A stretch of DNA of 64,000 nucleotides. It comes from Nocardioides ochotonae (lineage in GTDB: Bacteria > Actinomycetota > Actinomycetes > Propionibacteriales > Nocardioidaceae). The stretch is from NCBI RefSeq assembly GCF_011420305.2, contig NZ_CP061769.1, forward strand, positions 917,001 through 981,000, given 5' to 3'. The translations under genes and the position numbers were made by a program. Under the pieces are notes generated by a model that saw only the letters and a list, made by a program, of their open reading frames with translations, had not been told where the DNA came from and searched no databases. Below are positions 50,816 to 57,252 of the stretch, one piece after another; the stretch's first letter is position 1, and every line of letters begins with the position of its first letter.

Positions 50816-51561
50816 GCGTGGACCGCCTGGGGTGGCGCCGCAAGTTCGGCGTCATCGCGCCCAGCACCAACACCATCGTCCAGCCCGAGTTCGACATGAT
50901 GCGCGTCCCGGGCGTCACGTCGCACTACGGGCGGATCTTCATCCCCGACGGCCGGATCGCCACCGACGAGGGCATGGAGAACCTCCTCCTGCAGATCCGC
51001 GCCAACATGGACGCCTGCGTCGAGAGCCTGATGACGATGCAGCCCGACTACATGGTCATGGGCATGAGCGCCGAGACGTTCTGGGACGGCGTCGAGGGCA
51101 ACCGCGCCTTCGTCAAGCAGATCCAGGCCCTCACCGGCGGGCTCGGCGTGGCGACCGGTGCCGAGGGCTGCGAGCGTGCGCTGCACCTCTTCGGTGCCAA
51201 GAAGATCGCCGTGATCACGCCGTACACGCCGATCGGCGACGCCAACGTGCGCAAGTTCTTCACCGAGCTCGGGTTCGAGGTCGGCCAGATCAAGGGTCTG
51301 TGCGTCAACAGTGCCGTCGAGATCGCCCAGGTCACCGAGAAGACGCTGCGCGAGTCGCTGATCGAGATCAACGACTCCGACGTCGACGCCATCGTGCAGT
51401 GCGGCACCAACCTGTGCATGACCGAGCTCGCCGACGAGGCGGAGCGCTGGCTGGACAAGCCGGTGATCGCGATCAACGCCGCCACCTGGTGGATGGCGCT
51501 GCGCGACAACGGCATCGAGGACCAGCTGCACGGCTACGGCACGCTGCTGCGCGAGCACTGA
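50812..51561 (+). CDS. Asp/Glu racemase superfamily enzyme (maleate isomerase / AMDase-like)
   Basis: 249 residues. The N-terminal GVIAPSTNTIVQPEF and the C-terminal cysteine segment VQCGTNL (C197) are typical of maleate cis-trans isomerase and arylmalonate decarboxylase. The first catalytic cysteine of maleate isomerase seems absent; the place reads VMGMSAETF. A single Cys is the arrangement of arylmalonate decarboxylase. Isomerisation of an alkyl maleate or decarboxylation of a malonate-like acid are both plausible. GTG overlaps the previous stop; it is the last operon gene before a strong terminator. Confidence 0.8.
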   Translation: MSVDRLGWRRKFGVIAPSTNTIVQPEFDMMRVPGVTSHYGRIFIPDGRIATDEGMENLLLQIRANMDACVESLMTMQPDYMVMGMSAETFWDGVEGNRAFVKQIQALTGGLGVATGAEGCERALHLFGAKKIAVITPYTPIGDANVRKFFTELGFEVGQIKGLCVNSAVEIAQVTEKTLRESLIEINDSDVDAIVQCGTNLCMTELADEAERWLDKPVIAINAATWWMALRDNGIEDQLHGYGTLLREH

Positions 51562-51587
51562 CCCGCGCCGCACACTGCCGCCTGCAC

Positions 51588-51637
51588 ACGCTGACGGGCC
51601 CGCACCGACCAACCGGTCGGCGCGGGCCCGTCAGCGT
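51588..51637. terminator. strong bidirectional terminator
   Basis: ACGCTGACGGGCCCGC pairs with GCGGGCCCGTCAGCGT and an inner CCGACC/GGTCGG stem, AACC loop, followed by TG-rich sequence. It separates the chlorophyll-type operon from the sortase unit. Nothing gene-like was seen from 51638 to 51759. Confidence 0.85.
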
Positions 51638-51759
51638 TGTGGTGCGTGGTCGTGGTGGTCGGTGCGGGTGGCGGCAGCGCGGCGGCGGCCGGTGTCGTTC
51701 CGCGCAATTGCGCAGTTACGTGCACCCCGCAGGCCAGCACCCGAGGCGCTGGCCCGTGC

Positions 51760-51918
51760 TCACTCGCCGACGGTGACGTCGTCGAAGGGGAGCAGCGGCT
51801 CGACGGCGGGGAAGACGAGGGTCATCAGCACGATGAGCACCACCACGACGAGGGCCAGTGCCTCGAGCACCCTCAGCCAGGTGGGGCCGGGCAGGAGGCG
51901 CCACAGCGCTGCGTACAT
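51760..51918 (-). CDS. small sortase-associated membrane protein
   Basis: 52 residues: a WRLLPGP opening, one long hydrophobic helix and a FPAVEPLLPFDDVTVGE tail. GAGGAG precedes the ATG at 51918. Small proteins with this plan often accompany class E sortases in actinobacteria. It lies 65 bp downstream of the sortase gene on the same strand. Confidence 0.65.
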   Translation of the reverse strand: MYAALWRLLPGPTWLRVLEALALVVVVLIVLMTLVFPAVEPLLPFDDVTVGE

Positions 51919-51983
51919 CGGGTCTCCTCGGGGTGCGGGGGAGGGCTTGCGGGGCTGGTGGGGACGGCGCGGGTGCCGTGCGG

Positions 51984-52658
51984 TCAGGCGAGGTCCGGCG
52001 GCGGGCCGGCCTCGGCGGCGTACCGCTCGACGAGCTCGGCGCCGAGGACCAGCCGCTCGCTGGAGCCCCAGCGCGGGTGGCAGGTCACCAGGGTCATGGT
52101 GCGCGCCGTCGGCTTCGCGCCCGGGAAGCCGGCGACCGGCTCCACGACCTCGACGGCGCTGGGGCTGACGATCCGGCTCCAGGTGACCTCGTAGACCAGC
52201 CACTTGCCGACGGTCTCGACGATGATCCGGTCGCCCTCCCCGACCTGGTCGAGGTTGGCGAACGGCTCGCCGTGGGTGGCGCGGTGGCCGGCGATCGCGA
52301 AGTTGCCGACCTGACCGGGCAGCGCGGTGCCGGGGAAGTGGCCCGGGCCTCGGGTGAGGTCGGAGTCGCTGACGCCCTCGACGACCACCCACTCCCAGTC
52401 CTTGCCAAGAGCAGGGATGTGCAGGACGCCGAAGCCCTCCCCGGCGCGCGGGGTGCTCTCCTTGGACGCCTTCTGGGCGCCGCCCTCGGCGCGCTCGCGG
52501 AAGTCGTCCATGAGGTCGCGCTGGGCGGCCTGGGTCTGCTGGTTGGTCCAGACCAGGAGGTAGAAGGCGAAGGCCAGCAGCACCAGTCCGGCGGTGATCG
52601 CAAGCTCTGCGACCGCACGGATTCCGGTGGCAAAGGCAGTTCGTAACAACGCGGACAC
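51984..52658 (-). CDS. class E sortase
   Basis: 224 residues. An N-terminal membrane helix (about 17-38) is followed by the sortase barrel with H125 (AIAGHRATHG), C193 (LVTCHPRW) and R202 (SERLVLG). Sortases cut an LPXTG-type signal and attach the protein to the cell wall; class E enzymes prefer LAXTG, yet the two candidate substrates in the window end in LPKTG and LPQTG. GTG start at 52658 with a -10-like AT-rich element directly upstream, so translation may be leaderless. It is divergent from the Pro-rich surface protein gene. Confidence 0.88.
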   Translation of the reverse strand: MSALLRTAFATGIRAVAELAITAGLVLLAFAFYLLVWTNQQTQAAQRDLMDDFRERAEGGAQKASKESTPRAGEGFGVLHIPALGKDWEWVVVEGVSDSDLTRGPGHFPGTALPGQVGNFAIAGHRATHGEPFANLDQVGEGDRIIVETVGKWLVYEVTWSRIVSPSAVEVVEPVAGFPGAKPTARTMTLVTCHPRWGSSERLVLGAELVERYAAEAGPPPDLA

Positions 52659-52660
52659 CT

Positions 52661-52673
52661 TAAATAATATATC
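52661..52673. promoter_or_regulatory. GntR-type operator candidate F
   Basis: TAAATAATATATC. It begins 3 bp upstream of the sortase start and overlaps its -10-like sequence. One half (ATATC) is perfect. Confidence 0.45.
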
Positions 52674-52728
52674 ATCGCCAAATCGCGGATCCGGCGCAGG
52701 GGACCGTCAACGAGGGGACGCTACGGCA

Positions 52729-55101
52729 ATGAGGACGAGCGCACGAGCACTTGGGGCCGCCTTGGCCTCCGGCCTGGTCGCATCGATGGCACTCGTCGGT
52801 GCGGGTGCCCCGGGCGCTGCGGGCCTCGGCGCCGCCGCGGCGGACGAGCCTGCAGCGGTCGTCCTCGCCGGCGGGTGCTGGACCTACACGCCCGACCTGT
52901 CGAGCGACCCGGCGGAGCCGTCCGGGCCTGCCGTCGAGGTCGGACCCCTCGACCTGACCGACGTGCCTATGCTCGACATCTCCACCTCGTTGGAACCGTG
53001 GTCACTCCCGCCTTCGGACCCGGCTGTGCCCCCGGTCGCCCCGGTGCTCACGACCGCCGGCGACACCGCGGTCGGCGGCACCCGCACCTTCACCCTCGAC
53101 CTGGCCGGCGGTCCTGACCTCGGCGACGTTCCGACGCCCGTCACGGGGGTCTTCCACTTCTCCGTCAACGGGGAGGATATCGATCCGATCAAGGTCCCCT
53201 TCGGGCTCGGCCACGAGGACGAGGAGCTCCCCCTGGTCGAGGGCAGCTTCCCGATCGAGAAGACCGGCCCCCACTCGGTCGTGCTGCGCGGCGTCTTCTT
53301 CGACATGCCGCTCCTGCCTCGCCGGGTGGCCTGCAACGGCCAGACCGACGGCGTCCCCGGCGGCGTCAACCCCGCGACCACCCCGCTCGACACCAACCTC
53401 GCCTCCGGGTTCGACGCCGTCGCCGCGCCCAAGGCGTACGTCGCGGGCATCGAGGGCCAGTCCGGCCTTGCGGCGGCCCGCTCCGGCGACACTGTCCGGG
53501 TCTACGTCACCGGCCTGGCCTCCGGTGCCGAGGCGAGCCTCGCGCTCTGCGACGCCGCCGCGCTGTGCCTGCCGAAGGCCACGTTCCTCACGGAGCCGGA
53601 CGGCTCCGGACTCGGCGAGGTCCGGGTGCCGCGCGACGTGGCGACCGGGCCGGGGACGCTGCGGGTGACTCAGGGCCTCCACTCGCTGGACCTCCCACTC
53701 ACCCTGCTCGGCGCCCCGGCGCTCACCCTCACCGAGGAGACCGCGGACGACGAGGTCGAGGTCACCGTCGACGGCACCGGGTGGAACCCGGGCGCGCCCG
53801 TCGAGGTGCGCGGCTACCGCGGCCCTCGGCTCCTCGCCGGCAACGCCACCTCCGACCGCAGCGCACGGGTGCGGGCGGATGCGACCGGCTCGTTCCGTGC
53901 GACGTTCACCGTCACCGAGCGCGACACGAAGCGGATCGGTGCGGTGCAGGCGCGGCCCGGCCGCGCGCCGCTGCGTGCCGGTGCGGTCTTCGGCGGCGTG
54001 CCGCCCATCCCGCCGCCGACCGAGCCGCCGCCGGCCCCGCCGACCCCGCCGGTCCCGCCGCCGGCCGTCGTGACGCCGGCGCCGCCGGCCTCCATCGCGG
54101 CCCCGCCGGTCACCGAGCCGCCGCTCAGCATCCCGCCGCCCAGCGGCAAGGGCGTCAAGAAGTTCGATCCGCCGGCGGAGCCGGACCCGGCGCCCGCCGC
54201 GACGACCCTGGCCATCGGCCAGGTCTCGCTGGAGGGCAGCGTCTCCTTCGGCGAGCTCTTCGGCGCCGCGCCCGAGCGCACCCTCACCTTCACCGTGCAG
54301 AACCTCGGTGAGGTGGAGATCGTGGACCCCGAGGTGCGGCTCGTGGTCAGCAAGACCGACGACGTCGAGCCCGCGCCGGTCCAGGCCGGCATCGGCACGC
54401 TCGGGCCCGGTGAGCAGGCACAGGTCGAGATCCCGATCGCGCTGCCGACCGCCGCGTTCGGCACCTACCACGTGCGCGGCGGCGTCGGCGACGCCGAGCT
54501 GACCTCGTTCGACCTCGAGTGGAGCAGCTACCCCTGGGGGCTGTTCGTCCTCAACGCCCTCGGCCTGCTGCTGCTCGGGTGGGGCGTGCGCCGCCGCCTC
54601 GCCGCGCGGGGCGTCGAGCTCTCCGCGCTGCTTCCGGCCGCGATGCTGTCGCTGCCGGTCGGCGCGCGCCGTACGCCGGCCGCCGACGGGCCCCTCGGGG
54701 ACGCGGTCGTCGACCTGGTCGCCCTGGAGAAGTGGTGGGACCTGCGTGACGGCGGTCAGCGGCCGCCGGCTCCACGGCCCCGCATCCTCGGCGGCACGCC
54801 CACCCCGCTGATGGCCGCCGTCCCGGCAGCGGCGCTGCCCGACGACGCTGCGGAGCTGAACGACTCCGTGGTCGACCTGGCCGCGGCCGCCGCGTGGTGG
54901 GAGCACCGCAGCAACGGTGAGCCGCAGCCGCGCCGGCGCCTGCTCACGGTGGGCGGCGAGCCCGTCTCCCGCGCGGTCGGGCCGGTCGCGGTCCTCGATC
55001 CCGAGGCCGAGGCGGCGGACGCCGCCATCGTCGATCTCGCGGCCGCCGACGCCTGGTGGTCCAGGCAGGAACAGCGTCGGAAGGGTTACGGTCGTCGTTA
55101 A
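52729..55101 (+). CDS. large Pro-rich surface protein with cytoplasmic repeats
   Basis: 790 residues. A signal peptide (about 1-38) leads to an extracellular region of beta-rich, Ig-like modules (about 40-460, with paired Cys), a Pro-rich spacer (about 440-505, PPPTEPPPAPPTPP-type), a further beta module (about 520-595), one membrane helix near 600-620 and a 170-residue cytoplasmic tail. The tail has three copies of a VVDLxAAxAWW motif (near 659, 714 and 768). No LPXTG. Its function is unknown; a surface sensor, scaffold or transport partner is possible. Operator candidates lie on both sides. Confidence 0.75.
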   Translation: MRTSARALGAALASGLVASMALVGAGAPGAAGLGAAAADEPAAVVLAGGCWTYTPDLSSDPAEPSGPAVEVGPLDLTDVPMLDISTSLEPWSLPPSDPAVPPVAPVLTTAGDTAVGGTRTFTLDLAGGPDLGDVPTPVTGVFHFSVNGEDIDPIKVPFGLGHEDEELPLVEGSFPIEKTGPHSVVLRGVFFDMPLLPRRVACNGQTDGVPGGVNPATTPLDTNLASGFDAVAAPKAYVAGIEGQSGLAAARSGDTVRVYVTGLASGAEASLALCDAAALCLPKATFLTEPDGSGLGEVRVPRDVATGPGTLRVTQGLHSLDLPLTLLGAPALTLTEETADDEVEVTVDGTGWNPGAPVEVRGYRGPRLLAGNATSDRSARVRADATGSFRATFTVTERDTKRIGAVQARPGRAPLRAGAVFGGVPPIPPPTEPPPAPPTPPVPPPAVVTPAPPASIAAPPVTEPPLSIPPPSGKGVKKFDPPAEPDPAPAATTLAIGQVSLEGSVSFGELFGAAPERTLTFTVQNLGEVEIVDPEVRLVVSKTDDVEPAPVQAGIGTLGPGEQAQVEIPIALPTAAFGTYHVRGGVGDAELTSFDLEWSSYPWGLFVLNALGLLLLGWGVRRRLAARGVELSALLPAAMLSLPVGARRTPAADGPLGDAVVDLVALEKWWDLRDGGQRPPAPRPRILGGTPTPLMAAVPAAALPDDAAELNDSVVDLAAAAAWWEHRSNGEPQPRRRLLTVGGEPVSRAVGPVAVLDPEAEAADAAIVDLAAADAWWSRQEQRRKGYGRR

Positions 55102-55112
55102 TATCCTATATT
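55100..55112. promoter_or_regulatory. GntR-type operator candidate G
   Basis: AATATCCTATATT, 38 bp upstream of the ABC-importer operon. It contains a -10-like TATATT and begins within the stop codon of the preceding gene. Confidence 0.55.
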
Positions 55113-55150
55113 CTTCCGCTATGACCCGCCTCACGGATGGAGGAGCCCGC

Positions 55151-56518
55151 GTGAGCAGCTCGAGGACCAAGACCCCCTGGTGGCGCGATCGCTCGGCGGT
55201 GATCCGCACGACCGCAGTGGCGGCCTCCGCGTGCCTCGCGCTCGTCGGCTGCGGGGCCCTGATGCCCGGACAGAACTCCGGCGGCGGCCTCGCCGTGGCC
55301 GCCGGCCCCGGCCCCGGTGTCAGCAGCGACTCGGTCAAGGTGGTCTTCGTGGCCGTCGACCTCGACGCGGTCCAGGAGACGACCAACTTCATCACCGCCT
55401 CGGTGGGCGACCAGGAGGCGCAGGTCCAGGCCCTCGAGGACTGGGTCAACGACAACGGCGGCGTCGGCGGCAAGGAGCTGGACGCGGTCTTCCGCCTCTA
55501 CGACGGGAAGAACGACTCCCCGGCGGCCGAGGAGCAGCTCTGCAACCAGATCACCCAGGACGACAAGGCGTTCGCCGTCGTGCTGACCGGCCAGTTCCAG
55601 TCCAACGCCCGCCCCTGCTACGCCCAGCGCGAGACGCTCATGCTCGACGCGACGCTGGTTGCGAACGACGCCGAGTACTACGAGGAGCTGTCGCCGTACC
55701 TGTGGACGCCGAGCTTCCCCGAGTACAACTCCTTCATCCGCGCCTACGTCGAGGTCAGCGAGAAGCAGGGCTTCTTCGAGGGCCAGAAGTCCGTCGGCGT
55801 GGTCGCCGCTGACTCCCCGGTCAACCGCCGCGCGGTGGAGGAGGTCGGCGTACCCCTGCTGGAGGAGGCTGGCCTCGACGTGCAGGTCGGATGGGTCGAC
55901 CCCACCGACATGGGCACGCTGTACGCCGGCCAGGAGCAGGCGGCCGACACGTTCCGCAGCAAGGGCGTCGAGCGGGTCATGTTCTTCGGCGGCTCGCGCC
56001 TGGCCTCGATCTTCGCCAGCATCGCGGTCGGTCGCCAGTTCAAGCCGAAGTACTCGATCTCGAGCTTCGACAACCCCTCGTTCTTCATCAACAATCCCGT
56101 CCTGATCCCCGACGGGACGATGGACGGGATGATCGGCATCGGGTTCCACCCGCCGCAGGACGTCGCCGACGACCTGCTGCCCTTCCCGAACCCCGACAAC
56201 CCCGCCGAGGTGGAGTGCGTCGAGGTCTACAAGGACGCCGGCATCACCTTCGAGACGCGCGAGAGCGCCCGCGTCGCGCTGCCCTACTGCGACGCCGCGC
56301 GCATGCTCAAGATCGGCGCGGACAACGCGACCGGCGACCTCAACGCCCAGACCTGGTCCGACGCGATGGAGGCCAATGGCGACGGCGTGCTGACCGCGGC
56401 CGGCTTCGGAGGTGCGCTCGACCGCGGCCGCGCGGGCGCCGGTGGCTACCGCGCCATGCGCTTCGACGACGAGTGCCAGTGCTTCGTCTACGACGGCGAC
56501 GTGGAGTCCTTCGAATGA
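55151..56518 (+). CDS. Liv-type ABC substrate-binding lipoprotein
   Basis: 455 residues. The signal has a lipobox LVGC near residue 34. The mature part follows the periplasmic-binding-protein type I (LivJ/Leu-binding) fold: DLDAVQETTNFITASVGDQEAQVQALEDWVNDNGGVGGKEL and the pattern of alternating strands and helices. The GTG at 55151 has GGAGGAG 6 bp upstream; an in-frame ATG at 55121 would place the site inside the gene. Relatives bind branched amino acids, amides, urea and aromatic acids. It starts the operon of a Liv-type importer. Confidence 0.87.
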   Translation: MSSSRTKTPWWRDRSAVIRTTAVAASACLALVGCGALMPGQNSGGGLAVAAGPGPGVSSDSVKVVFVAVDLDAVQETTNFITASVGDQEAQVQALEDWVNDNGGVGGKELDAVFRLYDGKNDSPAAEEQLCNQITQDDKAFAVVLTGQFQSNARPCYAQRETLMLDATLVANDAEYYEELSPYLWTPSFPEYNSFIRAYVEVSEKQGFFEGQKSVGVVAADSPVNRRAVEEVGVPLLEEAGLDVQVGWVDPTDMGTLYAGQEQAADTFRSKGVERVMFFGGSRLASIFASIAVGRQFKPKYSISSFDNPSFFINNPVLIPDGTMDGMIGIGFHPPQDVADDLLPFPNPDNPAEVECVEVYKDAGITFETRESARVALPYCDAARMLKIGADNATGDLNAQTWSDAMEANGDGVLTAAGFGGALDRGRAGAGGYRAMRFDDECQCFVYDGDVESFE

Positions 56519-57252
56519 CCGACGCCCCCGCGCTCTCCTGTGCCGGCATCCGCGCCTCCTATGGCCAGATGCAGGTGCTCTTCGACGCCGGGCTGGTCGT
56601 CGAGCAGGGCGAGATGGTCGCCCTGATGGGGCCCAACGGCGTCGGCAAGAGCACCTTGTTGAAGGTGATCGGCGGGCTGCTCAAGCCCGACGCCGGCACC
56701 GTGACGGTGGGCGGGGTGGACGTCACCCACGCCTCCACCCGCAAGCGGATCGACCTGGGGCTGTCCCAGGTGGTCGGCCAGTCGGCGTTCGGGTCGCTGA
56801 CGGTCGTCGAGAACCTGACCATGCACGGCTTCGCCGCGACCGACCGGCGCTGGAACCTGGAGGCCGTCGAGGCGGCGCTGGCCGTGTTCCCCCGGCTCAA
56901 CGCCCGCCGCAACCAGACGGCCTCGACGCTCTCCGGGGGCGAGCGCCAGATGCTCGCGCTCGCCAAGGCGATCGTCGTCGAGCCCAAGGTCCTCGTGATC
57001 GACGAGTTCTCCCTCGGCCTGGCCCCCGTCGTCGTGGGCGGACTGATGGACCTGCTGCGCCGGCTCAACGAGCGGGGCTCCGCCGTGCTGCTCGTGGAGC
57101 AGTCGGTCAACGTCGCCCTCTCGCTGGTCGACCGTGCCTACATGATGGAGAAGGGTGAGATCATCGCTGAGGAGCGTGCCGCCGACCTGGCGGCCAACCC
57201 CGACCGGATCCGCGAGCTGATGCTCGGTGGCCACGCGGCGGGTGCCCGATGA
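56515..57252 (+). CDS. Liv-type ABC ATPase (LivF-like)
   Basis: 245 residues. Walker A GPNGVGKS, signature LSGGERQML, Walker B VLVIDEFSLGLAP (Phe in place of Pro after the Glu-containing DE), and H loop region LLVEQSVNVAL. The length suits LivF. It overlaps the binding-protein stop and the next gene. Confidence 0.92.
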   Translation: MTDAPALSCAGIRASYGQMQVLFDAGLVVEQGEMVALMGPNGVGKSTLLKVIGGLLKPDAGTVTVGGVDVTHASTRKRIDLGLSQVVGQSAFGSLTVVENLTMHGFAATDRRWNLEAVEAALAVFPRLNARRNQTASTLSGGERQMLALAKAIVVEPKVLVIDEFSLGLAPVVVGGLMDLLRRLNERGSAVLLVEQSVNVALSLVDRAYMMEKGEIIAEERAADLAANPDRIRELMLGGHAAGAR

